This document shows positions 11,161-22,420 of a stretch of DNA of 64,000 nt, piece after piece. Both the position numbers and the translations under genes were made by a program. Below the pieces are notes generated by a model. The model saw nothing but the letters and a program-made list of their open reading frames with translations, made no database searches and was not told where the DNA came from. The first letter of the stretch is position 1, and every line of letters starts with the position of its first letter. The stretch is taken from NCBI GenBank assembly GCA_964019135.1, contig OZ025256.1:42814035-42878034 (forward strand), read 5' to 3'. The DNA is from Arenicola marina. Its lineage: Eukaryota > Annelida > Polychaeta > Arenicolidae.

Positions 11161-11979
11161 TTCACGCCATGGCTGGAGGAGAGGATGTGCGGAGCGTAAT
11201 ACCATCCTTGTCCTGACACCAACCTACGGCGCCCTGCCACACCTGGACCCCGTCTCCTCACCCCCTGTGCCCCACTCCCCGCCCCGTCCCCCCTTTCCAC
11301 CCCCTTCTGTCTGCACCCAATGACCTGCTGTCTCCCAACGCCCATCCACCCCCTTCCCACCCCCCACCCCCCCCCCCCACCCTCTCTCTCCCTCCCTCTC
11401 CCTCTCTTGACGCAAGCTCCTTGGGTGACACTTTCACTCATGTTCAATAAAGGCCGGTCAGGTGAATTCTCTCCCGGAAAATGTCCACCGGGCCGCGCTG
11501 CCATGGCAACGGTAGTGGTGGCACCACACCACGGGCTGAGGAAGTGGAAGAGTTGGTCGGTGGTGGCTGCACGATGGCCGGGAAGTGGAGGGGGGGGGTG
11601 AGGTGGATGGGGGGGGGGGTGGAAGGGGAAAGGGGGGATACATACAAGGAACAGGTCGAGGGCGGCGAGGGCGGCGCTTGCTGTGGCCGGGGCTGAGCTC
11701 GGGCCGGCGGCACGATACATTCATCATCAGTTTTATCACGGACGGCATGTGTGTGCTAGAGTCCCAAGATTCCACCCCTGGGGCCGTAGGGCCGTGGTGC
11801 CGTGGGGCCTGGGGCTGTGGGGCCTACAGCTGCCAGCCCCCGCCGGTTGCAATTGGGTAACGACCTCTAACCACCCCCCTTACCCTGTACCCCTGGAAAC
11901 CCGACCCTGACAACCCATGCCCCAACGCCTTCCCGACCCACGAAACCCAAGTGACGACGAACTTCATAACACTCACAGC
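11161..11979. other. Unassigned G/C-rich sequence
   Basis: C-rich then G-rich low-complexity DNA with several homopolymer runs. Long open frames here on both strands are proline- or glycine-rich translations of these tracts, and no domain or splice pattern was recognised. Confidence 0.5.
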
Positions 11980-12372
11980 GCTTCAGGACTGAGTACTCAG
12001 CCACAGAGCGGCTTCAGGGCTGAGTACTCAGCCACAGAGCGGCTTCAGGACTAAGTACTCAGCCACAGAGCGGCTTCAGGACTAAGAACTCAGCCACAGA
12101 GCGGCTTCAGGACTAAGTACTCAGCCACAGAGCGGCTTCAGGACTAAGTACTCAGCCACAGAGCGGCTTCAGGGCTGAGTACTCAGCCACAGAGCGGCTT
12201 CAGGACTAAGTACTCAGCCACAGAGCGGCTTCAGGACTAAGTACTCAGCCACAGAGCGGCTTCAGGACTGAGTACTCAGCCACAGACCGGCTTCAGGGCT
12301 GAGTACTCAGCCACAGAGCGGCTTCAGGACTGAGTACTCAGCCACAGAGCGGCTTCAGGACTGAGTACTCAG
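11980..12372. repeat. 31-bp minisatellite, about 12-13 units
   Basis: Units read GGCTTCAGGACTGAGTACTC then AGCCACAGAGC, with G/A variation at the ACTGAG/ACTAAG and GGGCTGAG positions. Near-identity between units suggests recent expansion or ongoing homogenisation. Confidence 0.95.
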
Positions 12373-12570
12373 ACCCCACCAGTAACAACCCTCCAGTAAC
12401 AGATCCCACCAGTAACAGACCCCACAGTAACAGACCCCACCAATAACAAACCCCACCAGTAACAGACCCCACCGGTAACAGACCCCGCCAAAAACAGACC
12501 CCATCAAAAACAGACCCCACCAGTAACAGACCCCACACCCATCAGTAACAGACCCCACCAGTAACAGACC
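12373..12570. repeat. 16-17-bp minisatellite, about 11 units
   Basis: Units of the type CCCCACCAGTAACAGA abut the 31-bp array directly. Variants (AATAACAAA, GGTAACAGA, AAAAACAGA) indicate older divergence. Confidence 0.9.
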
Positions 12571-12775
12571 CCATCAGAGCGGCCACATCCAGCTGTTCAC
12601 CTACATGTATATGAGGGTCCGCACTTCACCACAGCTTAGCACCCAATTAAGGTAGACTCGACTTCATTCATTGGACATCTGTGCGACCGATAGACTTCGA
12701 TATTGCCTCTTGATGGGCGGCATCTCCACTAGAGGCGCCACTAATCATCATATAGACTGCATACAGTCGCACAAT

Positions 12776-13456
12776 GACAGACGGTACCTGTACCGCCATG
12801 TATATTGGCACAATGACAAGAGGGTACCTGTACCGCCGTGTATATTGGCACAATGACAAGAGGGTATCTGTACCGCCATGTATATTGGCACAATGACAAG
12901 AGGGTACCTGTACCGCCGTGTATATTGGCACAATGACAAGAGGGTACCTGTACCGCCATGTATATTGGCACAATGACAAGAGGGTACCTGTACCGCCATG
13001 TATATTGGCACAATGACAAGAGGGTACCTGTACCGCCATGTATATTGGCACAATGACAAGAGGGTACCTGTACCGCCATGTATATTGGCACAATGACAAG
13101 GGGGTACCTGTACCGCCGTGTATATTGGCACAATGACAAGGGGGTACCTGTACCGCCGTGTATATTGGCACAATGACAAGAGGGTACCTGTACCGCCGTG
13201 TATATTGGCACAATGACAAGGGGGTACCTGTACCCCCATGTATATTGGCACAATGACAAGAGGGTACCTGTACCGCCATGTATATTGGCACAATGACAAG
13301 AGGGTACCTGTACCGCCATGTATAGTGGCACAATGACAAGGGGGTACCTGTACCGCCGTGTATATTGGCACAATGACAAGGGGGTCCCTGTACCGCCGTG
13401 TATATTGGCACAATGACAAGGGGGTACCTGTACCGCCATGTATATTGGCACAGGTC
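12776..13456. repeat. 40-bp minisatellite, about 17 units
   Basis: Units contain GGTACCTGTACCGCCATGTA, then TATTGGCACAATGACAAGAG. Variation is confined to a few sites (CATG/CGTG, AGGG/GGGG). Because 40 is not a multiple of 3, all three minus-strand frames stay open as permuted peptides. This is expected of a stop-free repeat and does not indicate a gene. Confidence 0.95.
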
Positions 13457-14689
13457 AGACCGCGGTGAGAGCCTTAAATGGTAGCTGAACTCAAGGACCC
13501 GGTCAGACCTTCCAGCCAGACCCAGGCAGCTGATCAGTCGCCGTTAGGGAAGGAAGACACACTCGCCGCTGTATTGAAGCGAGACATCGATTGACTAGGT
13601 ACAAAACGTCCAATGCCGGCACGGCGGCGGCGGGAAAAACTGCCTAGAAACCCGCGCAGAATCCTATTTCCCCGCCGTCACATCAGTAAATCCAGCCCTA
13701 TCGGAAATCGTATAGGACAGGCTTGACGCGGAACTCTAAGCAATCAAGGAAAGCCGGCTCAGAGAATAGAATAGCTGGCACTTCAGGCGAAAAGTGTCCC
13801 GGTAAAGCATTTTAGGTTCCGCCGGCCTCAAAACTCCACCCAGAGCCCAATGGAAGGTGGTGGCCTCCACATTCCAGAGAATGTCTTCAATGCCGTCAGG
13901 GCAGCAGCCCCACTCTGCCCCACATGGGTCCAAGGAGGAGGCAAGCTGTAAGGGTAAAATGTGTGCAAGGGGGGGCTGGAGGAGGGGGGGGAGAGTGGAG
14001 GGAGGAGTGGATGGGGTGGGAGTCGAGGGGGTGGGGGTAAAGGGAAGAGTGGATGGGGTGGGGGTGGAGGGAGGAGTGGAGGAGTGGAGGAGTGGGGAGG
14101 GAGTGGAGTTACGCTCTCAAGCCTCTCCAGCTTTGAGATAATCAACGAGCGAAGCCCTGGTGAACGCCCAGCCCATCACTCAGACAGGCCAGCCTTTATC
14201 TCCTTCCAAGACGTTGGCCAGCCCAGAAGGATGTCCCTCACCGGCCCGATACCTATTCACCCCGGACACTTAGCACTCGATGTGGAGGTTCTAGACCCGA
14301 TTACCCGGGCGGGGTGCACCGCTAACATGACCCACGTGGTTAGCGCGGCGGCACCAGGCGGCAGATACCACCAAACACCGCCGCCCCCCCTCTCCGGAGT
14401 AGTGGCGGACACACACATATCTCAACGCGACACCTAACAAAGACGACCTCCCCGGGATTAAACGCTGTATTAATATATAGCAGCCCAGGGCAATAAACAC
14501 AACTGTGTCCACCCCCCCCCCCCCTGCCCCACCACCACCTGCCAGAGATTACACGCATACAGCCCAGGGCAATAAACAACTGTAAACCCAGCCCCCCCCC
14601 CCCACCCACGCCCCTCTCACCCTCCATCCCTGTTGGCTCGAATCTACTGCGTTGTCCCGCCATCCATGTCAAGGTCCTATCAAAAATGC
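13457..14689. other. Unassigned sequence with G/C tracts
   Basis: No exon was recognised although KIF13 exons 3 onward would be expected on this side of exon 2. Two copies of a CAGCCCAGGGCAATAAACA block lie near 14483 and 14560, about 80 bases apart, each followed by a C run. Confidence 0.5.
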
Positions 14690-14995
14690 TTCCATTGTAA
14701 TAGCTTCCATTGGTATAACTGCCAGCGTTATAGTTTCCAATGTTACAGCTTCCAGCTTCCATTGGTATAACTGCGAGCGTTATAGTTACAGCTATAGTTA
14801 TAGTTAAAGCTTCCATTGGCAGGAGCGCTAATGTTACAGCTTCCATTGTAATAGCTTCCATTTCTATAACTTCTAACGTCACACATTTCCCAAAGTGACA
14901 GCTTCCAACGGTTTATCTTCCAGTTCGCAATGTTAAAGGTTCTCATGTTCGTGCGTTAGCTATCAGTGTGACAGCTATCAGTGTGACAGCTATCA
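14690..14995. repeat. Degenerate array of AGCTTCCATTG / TATAACTGC blocks
   Basis: Around 15 imperfect units of 18-24 bp alternate AGCTTCCATTGTAATAGCTT and TATAACTGCCAGCGTTATAG types, ending with three AGCTATCAGTGTGAC copies. Divergence between units marks it as old. Confidence 0.7.
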
Positions 14996-15368
14996 TTGAT
15001 GGGCCATTATTTATCTTATTGGTAAACGTGGATACATGCATTGTAACTTCTAACACAGAAGTTTAGCTTCTCAGTTCCCACTTTTTTAGTAGACAATGTT
15101 GCCAATATGAGGGTGATAGATTTCCATGTTACTAGCAAAGATTAGACTTACCTGATGCAATTGTTACAATGTAGTTAACAGAAGTTAGATGCCAATGAAT
15201 CTGTTAGTAATAGAAGTTAGATGACAATCAATCTGTCAGTCATAGAAATAGGAAGATACAATGCCTCTGACATATGATACAACTCAACACAACATATGGG
15301 GCACAATGAATCTATGAGCTTCCTGGTACTACACTGGTTGCCATGGTGTCAGTGTTGACAGGGCTTAC

Positions 15369-18300
15369 CTCTCCTTTACCCCAGTCGACGGGTGGTAGAG
15401 AACTGTCTGACTCGCTTCCATGTCCACCACACATTTTGTACCGAGGTCCAACTCTGCAAAATCCCAAACAAGTCCTGTTTAAAAAATTTATACACATCAT
15501 TATTTATATAAATTTCCTTACAACATCCATGATATCATTACACAAGTCCAAGTTGGGAAATCCATACACATCATGATTTATATCATTTTAAGTTAGAACA
15601 TCCAATATCCATTTTGGCAATGTCTTTATATGTAGAATGTCACGTTTAGGACTTGTGCATAATTGTTGCTGTTAGCTAGTGGTTCACAATATTTAAATAT
15701 GTCATATTATACAAGTATTTATCGATAGATGTCAATACATAGACATAATAACCACCTACATAAATGCATCTTTGCAGGTGTTTCTTCTACAGCGAATAGT
15801 CAGTTGATCACAGCATGAACAAAGTCTAATTACAATGCAATCATGGTCAAATTATTTTGGAATGTTTATGATTGAAGACATATCCCCCGAGTATTACCTG
15901 CAGTAAAATAAAACTGTCCAGCTTGGTAGCTAAGTACTATCAACAGTAGTGTGTGTATATTCAAAGCAATCAATTATGTTGATAAACTATTCTGGTGAGC
16001 CTATCTGGTCTGAAGCGGCAGTACCACTCCGACAATACAAGTAACAGGACACAATCAGTCTGTTAGCTCCCATACAAATGTGGGGTCACCCTGCAGCCTA
16101 GTGGGGTAGCACATGTGGCTATTGTGCAGTGTGCTCTGCTAGGGAAGCCCAGTGTGGGGTTTGTACCCCACCCATGCAAATGTCAGTGTTAGTACAGGAT
16201 AAAGATCTCAGGTCTTTCTTCACAAAGAGTAGGGGGTTACCCCTTGACACCATGCTGTCCTGTTTCTGTGACCCTTCCCATTGTCAACATATGACCTACA
16301 CAGGTTAAAGTTAAACTCAATGAACATATATATATGACAACTCCATTTAACTATGAGTCCTTACAAGTCAAACTATTCTCTGGCCTATGACCTAATGTCT
16401 AGGCTGATAAAGATTCAGTCACATGTGACTTCTGTTAGGCTGACCCTATACCTGTTATTGAAGCTCAGCAATGGATATCATCATCGATCATGTGAGTGTA
16501 CCATATACAAGGAGTTCAGCCAAGTACCTTTACACCCATTAAAGAGCCTGTGTAGATATTGCTTATCTTAAGTAGATATATCTCATGATCAAACTGTAGC
16601 CTCCACAATGTTAATACTCAAAGGAATGCTATTGCAATGCTTATATGAGACAATAGTACTTATATAATATGCACACATGCCATTAATTATAAAGTTCACC
16701 TGTAATTTGCCTGGGTAAATTTCTTTGGGCCTGAATTTTTTAAATCGCAATTGCCATTGCAAGAATGGCTTTACTCATGTTACTGCATGCACACAAAGTA
16801 TAGGGCTATGATAGCATTGGCAAAAATACTAGACTTTTGTGAACATGAAGGATGTAGTTCAGTCATCAACCAGGCGACTAGCTTTGCCGATACTGGTCAT
16901 CTGGCTGGTATAAAGTGTGGTAACCATTGTTACATTTTGGCATGTTTTGGATGAGTGCCTCGGAATATAGTTGACAAATTTTCATGACTTGTTGGTTGAT
17001 GTTTTGTTTAGTGGTGCATGCATTCAGCATGGCTGCCAACGCAGAAGTGCCCAAGGCAGTGGGGAGAGATATCATGTGATACTCTGATGTAAGGGCAGAG
17101 GTCAGGTTAATTAGGTTATGTTAATAAGGAATCTAAACCAATTACATTTAAGCTTCACAATATAACAGCCATGAGCACCAGGTGAGTGAGAGAGTATGTC
17201 TCTGTATTCATATCATTGCCACGCTAATGTCGAATTCCATAAACATGATCATACATAGAATCTGGGTTGAAACTTGGCGCTAGCTTACTAGCACATTGCT
17301 ACCTATTTAGCTCTCTCTCGAGCAGAAATCTGAAAGATTGGAAAAATTTTATTTTCTTTAAAGACATATTGGAATGTTAAAGTTAATATGGCATTCATTA
17401 TCAATGAGTTCAAAGAGAACCACCTGTAAATGCCTCGATCATTGCCAAAAGTCCTGGCAATCTGTGTATAAAGCAGTATAAGAGATTGATGTCATTCAGA
17501 AGAATAAAGAAATAGTGCAACATTATATTAAAATCCCCTCTTTAGTTAGTTGCTCTTAATTTGTTAGCTTGATCATGCAGATTAGGTAACATTGATACCA
17601 TGGTACAACACTGCGACGTCTTCCATCATTTACATAACAGTGAAGGTCATGTACAAGTCATATTCACAAGAACTGAATTGTGTTATTTGCTATATATTAA
17701 CTTTACAGCAAGCAGTATTAACTCATAAAAAAAAATCTTAGAAAAATAAGCATTTTAGTTAAATATAACTTCTGTACCTGGTAGATATAAATCTGGAGAG
17801 AGATAATACCCTCAAGCTAATTCCTTGTTATCATATAAATATAATATATTTATCTGCTCAGGCTAATTTAAATATATAAAATATTTAGCATAGATATGTA
17901 GAATAAGTTTAATTTATGTAAACATTATAATAAATTTTGAAATTATAAATAAAGAAACTGGTAATTAAATTGTATTATCCTTTATAGTTATATTTATATA
18001 TAAGGATATAAACAAGATAAACAGCAATTGAGTAGATCTAGGTAAATACCAGTGATTGCATATTGAAGAAATATTTATAAGTAGTCGATCTAATAATAAA
18101 TAGATCAGTTAAAATTACCTTATTAGATACCTATTACATAAATTATGTCATTAAATAAAATCATAAATTGCATTGACTCAAGTAAGCAATCAGACAAATT
18201 ATCTTTGACTTTTCATCACCACTTCATTTTTTATATAGATCTAAGTCTTAACTTTTTTTTTTTAAATAAATGAATGAGACATTCTTGTATTTTTTTTATT

Positions 18301-18715
18301 AGATCTACGATAAGACAAGTTCTTTATATATAACAAGAGATGATATGCAACTATGGTTATTTTTGATTAGGTTATGTCAACAATGACAACATCATATAAG
18401 CTAAATCATGACATGTAAACAATCTCAATGAATAGATATAAGTTCTTATTAGGCCTATAAATAAATTATGAAAGACAAGACCTACAATTCTTCAGGCAAA
18501 ATCTTGATAGCTATGCCTGCTTCAGCTGAAGAAAAACTACAGAGGATAATGTTTGCTCACTCAAGCGTATTCACCCCAAGTGACTCAAGTGTTTAGCGTC
18601 CAATGTAAACAAAGTCTGACACCTGACATCGGATGACAGCCAGACGACAGAGCTCTGACTTACCTCGTCTGTTGAACGGGCGTACCCGCACGGCAACACG
18701 CACTTTATCACTCAT
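15369..18715 (-). CDS. KIF13: Kinesin-3 motor protein, KIF13-like, exons 1-2 only (5' part)
   Basis: Two minus-strand exons are supported. Exon 1 (18664-18715) starts ATGAGTGATAAAG and encodes MSDKVRVAVRVRPFNRR. It ends in phase 1 at a GTAAGT donor. Exon 2 (15369-15453) follows a TTTTGCAG acceptor, and its phase fits to give ELDLGTKCVVDMEASQTVL, ending at GTAAGC. This matches the start of the motor domain of KIF13A/B, microtubule plus-end transport motors, whose N-terminus runs VKVAVRVRPMNRREL and then TKCVVEMEGNQTVL. The nucleotide-binding P-loop lies in later exons that I could not find between 1 and 15.3 kb, so the gene is truncated here by the window edge, the N gap or misassembly. KIF16B or KIF1 are less good matches at the second exon. 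The 3.2-kb intron is AT-rich and mostly unique. Confidence 0.85.
15454..18663 (-). other. Intron 1 of the KIF13-like gene
   Basis: The intron is AT-rich and, apart from one old SINE, free of the tandem arrays and G tracts that fill the rest of the window. I saw no further exon or structured RNA in it. Confidence 0.75.
16090..16318 (+). mobile_element. tRNA-derived SINE (family 1), old copy D
   Basis: The internal block GATAAAGATCTCAGGTCTTT, then TTCACAAAGAGTAGGGGGTT, matches copies B and C in order, and the tail reaches ACACAGGTTAAAG. The head is strongly diverged (GTGGGGTAGCACATGTGGCT), which points to an old insertion in KIF13 intron 1. Confidence 0.7.
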
Positions 18716-19102
18716 TCTTACACGCGATTGAACGTTGGCGATGATATATTCCTTTAGTTCCTAATAGCGATCAATCTCATTTAAAGTACAAGTAAATTGT
18801 AGCTTAACAACGCCATATTCCAGAACATACAATCTGTCACTACTGCATGGACTAACAACCGGGCGCCATGTTTGATTTGCAATGAGCTGATATCCGGAGG
18901 TCAGAACGAGGCTGACCACAGGACGATGTCGTCATAGGCTGTCGTCTGCTAGGCCTAGACGGGCGTCTGGTTCTGTCTGAGACGCTTCCCTTTCCATGCG
19001 TGCGTTATGATGTGATACAACTTTGGGAAAATTCAGCTAAATATACAATGCACACCTTCTATGCAAATCGCTTGCCCGTAAACGCACTCGTTACGATCCT
19101 AT
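18716..19102. promoter_or_regulatory. Likely 5' UTR and promoter region of the KIF13-like gene
   Basis: This 390-bp stretch lies directly upstream of the kinesin start codon on the minus strand. It is locally richer in CpG than the intron. No TATA box or transcription start can be fixed from sequence alone. Confidence 0.4.
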
Positions 19103-19414
19103 ATGGAATGCCATGTCAGCGGTGCAATTAAGGGGACGGGACGTAATACAGTTTATGAAGGTTGGGAAACACTGGCACAGAGGCAAAAGAGAAGCCAGAT
19201 TGTTCTAATGCGCAAAATTGTTCACGGGTCAGCACCGTCATACTTACGTGAATTGCTTCCACCATCAGTGTCCCAGCGGAATCCATATAATATCAGGAAC
19301 TCCCAAAATCTGTCATTGCCTAAGAGCTTTACAGTATCCCACCACCAATCATCCCTCCCTGCAACGGTTAAACTGTGGAACAATGTAAAGTCGTCATCCA
19401 TTGACTTTAGATGA
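19103..19414 (+). mobile_element. LINE (non-LTR retrotransposon) ORF2 C-terminal fragment, part 1
   Basis: The translation contains GWETLAQRQKRSQIVLMRKI, then GSAPSYLRELLPPSVSQRNP, then YNIRNSQNLSLP, then SLPATVKLWNN. This order (WETL..RR..K...MYKI..G.APSYL..L.PP......YNLR) is the stereotyped region after the reverse transcriptase of jockey/CR1-type LINEs. No upstream RT core is present, so the copy is 5'-truncated as is usual. Confidence 0.75.
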
Positions 19415-20375
19415 AAATTAATTAATTAAATTAAAGTTAATAAAATGGTAAACACCACTAAGGGGTGCCGTACTTCTCGTTGTATGGTTCCCAGGCCCGG
19501 CCAGGGCGTGTACCGGCGTCTGGTCTTTTAGTGATGACAGTGTCCGGTCTCTATATGGTGTTTATTGGTCTTCGTAGTTTACAGATATATAATAAAATAT
19601 AACATATCATATGGAAGCGATTTGCCCACTCGCAGGTGGCGCGATCTACTCCCGCGGTCCAACCGGCACTCACGATGGTCTCTCCCCGACTGGCCACGAT
19701 CCTTCCTTCTCTCCCTCTGTATATGGAAACGATCCGCCCACTCGCAGGTGGCGCGCTCCGCTCCCACTCTCTCCCTATACTTTCACGGACCAACCCATGG
19801 CACAAAATCACAGCATGTTTCACTTCACTACTCACATATTTGCTTAGTTTTCTCAAGTGAAGGCTTAATCTTCTCGGGGTCTTCATTATTAATGACATCA
19901 TCGACAAGCGGTTTCGGGACCTTCATTATTATTAATGGTATCCTCGATAAACGGTTCCGGCACATCCATTATCAATGGCATCCTCGATACACGGTTCCGG
20001 GACCTTCATTATTAATGGCATCATCGATAAGCGGTTCCACCGTGGGGGTGGCACAATCCGTCGTGCGTCGGGGTTAATCTTGGAGGTTACCATGGGTCAA
20101 TCATTCAGTTCGTTTCTATGTGGTAAACAACCGGCAGTCCGCCTGGGTGGTACCGAGCAAGTTCTTACAGACAGAGCGTGAGGGAATTACCAGAAAGCAC
20201 CGTAGCTACTACAAGTGGAAAATCATACATAAGGCTTTTCGCATAATTAATAAAGTCGATTAAAATAGGAAACAAATCAGATTAATAAATCTTAAATTAA
20301 GTAAAGGCTTAATGAATATGATTAAAGATATTCAAAGATAATTAAAAATAATTAAAGGCGTGAAGAGCAAAGCCT
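19415..20375. mobile_element. Unidentified insertion between two LINE parts
   Basis: The LINE peptide stops at ...LWNN and appears to resume about 960 bases later at ..NNLPLEVRS, so this segment may be an insertion. It holds two copies of a CGATYYGCCCACTCGCAGGT block (near 19616 and 19730) and the 45-bp array at 19878-20038. I see no coding capacity or clear terminal repeats. Confidence 0.45.
19878..20038. repeat. 45-bp array, four units
   Basis: Four imperfect units contain a GACCTTCATTATTAATGGCA block and then TCATCGATAAGCGGTTCCG. Units differ by several substitutions and small indels. Confidence 0.8.
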
Positions 20376-20823
20376 TTACAACAACTTGCCATTGGAGGTC
20401 AGAAGTATTTCAGACCGTGGGGAATTCAAAAACCATCTAGCGGGGACGAAACCAAAAGTTGAACTGTTGAAATGTATGGGAACCAGGGCATTCTCCATTA
20501 TTTACGCTCAGCTTAGGATGCGTTGTAGCCCGCTTTGTGCTGACTTGTGTCGTATGCACATAATAGACTCACCAAAATGTCAGTTTGGGCATCTATACGA
20601 AGACGCTGATCACTATTTTTTCTGTTGTCCGTTATATGTCAAAGCTCGACGCCAGTTGTCTTCAATTCGTGTTCCACTCAGGGCATATAATATACACTCG
20701 ATTCTTCACGGTTCAGAAAACGTGCATGTACGTATTACTATGGAAGTTCAAATTTGTGTTCAAAATTTTATGATAGAAAGCGGACGCTTTGATGTTTTAT
20801 CTAGACGAAACAAGCACATATAA
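20376..20823 (+). mobile_element. LINE ORF2 C-terminal fragment, part 2
   Basis: The translation reads NNLPLEVRSISDRGEFKNHL, later IIYAQLRMRCSPLCADLCRM, then DSPKCQFGHLYEDADHYFFC and CPLY. The spaced C..C.....ED..H....C motif is the zinc-knuckle-like end of LINE reverse transcriptase proteins. The frame is open to a stop at 20821-20823 and is followed by an AT-rich 3' tail. It probably continues the fragment at 19103-19414. Confidence 0.75.
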
Positions 20824-21117
20824 ACAGTGTAACAAAATTTGTCGCTAACGTGTAATGTAACTATTAGATGTCAGTTGTTAGACTACAGCCTTGAATATTA
20901 GTATATGTCATTGTTGCTAAGTTTTCTCCACTTATTTGTCCAGCGGTCCACCAGCAAACCCGTTTATACCCACGAAAGGACTGTATCAGATCTTTCTGTT
21001 TATCTAATCGTGTTTAAATAAATATGTTTAAACCAATGAAACGTTTCTTTGTTATTTCGGGCGCATCGGCTGTTAACGTAAACGTAAAAATGCCTTCATA
21101 TGTAAAATTATGTATCT

Positions 21118-22181
21118 TAAGGTAAGCCACCCATAATGAGCCTCGGCGATTTTGAGCAGACCTCGGTAAACATCGGCAAACTTCGGTGGGCTGTAGCCCA
21201 GATATTTTAAGCAGTCTTAATGAAGCAAAGCTCGAATAAAACACAGCAAAAGGAGTGGTGACATAGATAAATAAATAGAACATCGTATAATAAGCTTCGG
21301 CGATTTAGAGAAGACCTCGGTAAACATCGACAAACATCGGCGGGTGTCAGTGAAAGGGGAATACCTAACTCGTTACGTCATTCACAGGGAATCTCCAATT
21401 CGTGACGTCATTCACAGGGCATTTCCCCGAGAATGGCTCTTCGTGATAAATTCCGAATATTCAAGAAAAAAACATGGGGAAAACGTGTACATAGTTTAGA
21501 AAACATTCGTGTAGATCATAATTATATCGGAGACCATTATATATAACCAGATTTATTAAAATGTGAGCACAAGGCGTAAATTACTGATAATTGGTGTGAA
21601 ATAAGCTGCTCCAAAAAATATTTCTGAAATAACATTTTCAAGTTTCAGGATGTGTTTCTCGGGAAATTTGCACGGCTACCTATATTTTTCTTTACAATTT
21701 ATTTTTATTACAAGAACTATGTTTTTAGAAGTTTTTAAACGTCGTTTGGTGTCAAGATTTCCATTTTTGATGAATTTATAGCCAATTTTGTGAAGGTGGT
21801 GATTTCGAATTTTGGCAAAAACGGTCCTGTTTTTGCATAACAGCACTTTATTATTGCTATTCTGTTATTTTTTGTGGCTACTATTTACATTGGTGAATAT
21901 CATTCCTGCATTGCACTAGGTTTAAGCTTTCCAAAGAGCTATTACTGATGATAATGACTTAATATTGAGCTGAATTGTAGCAAAATTATATATTCGTGGT
22001 AGGTGTCAAGTTTTGGTCATTTTGTGAAATGGGGGTATACTTGGAAAATGGAGAATATTTTTTTAACGGGACGGTAAAGTATCCTAAAAATTCACCAGAA
22101 GGTGTGTAATTAGGTACACTTTCATAAAATAATCACAAATACAGAGTTCTTTTACCTTGCTATTATGGGTGACTTACCTTA
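21118..22181. mobile_element. TTAA-flanked non-autonomous DNA transposon, about 1.06 kb
   Basis: The left end reads TTAAGGTAAGCCACCCATAA and the right end is its inverted partner, TTATGGGTGACTTACCTTAA. The terminal inverted repeats are about 17-20 bp and are bounded on both sides by TTAA, the target duplicated by Kolobok and piggyBac elements. No transposase frame lies inside, so it is a non-autonomous copy. The internal subterminal part has two CCTCGGTAAACATCG blocks (near 21168 and 21315) and two CGTCATTCACAGGG blocks (near 21375 and 21406). Confidence 0.82.
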
Positions 22182-22204
22182 ACAGAGAGTTTTGATCCTG
22201 TCGT

Positions 22205-22420
22205 GTAAACACTTACAGTGACTGGACGCTGGAGTACTGAACCGGTATTTGAGTTACTTTGAGTTACGCACGAAAAGTGTTTGTCGTGTAGTAGCCTCAC
22301 CAGGCGAGACGTGATGGGGAACTGGGCCAAGGGACTCATGCACAGGAACGACGAGGTGAATGAATGAAACACGCCTCAGACTAGGTGCCCGGGCCCCGGA
22401 TTCGAACTTGACCCAGCAAC
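22205..22420 (-). mobile_element. SINE family 2, copy with tRNA-like head
   Basis: On the minus strand the copy begins with a box B-like GGTCAAGTTCGAATCCGGGG, then CTAGTCTGAGGCGTGTTTCA, TTCATTCACCTCG and CCCTTGGCCCAG. The same order is seen at 45844-45992. The left end passes into diverged sequence and the box A half is not clear. Confidence 0.65.

Noticed and set aside
12668-13451. Three overlapping minus-strand frames of more than 220 codons (CHCANIHGGTGTPLSLC-type repeats)
   Set aside because: A 40-bp repeat read in three permuted phases. A real repeat protein would be open in one frame, not in all three.
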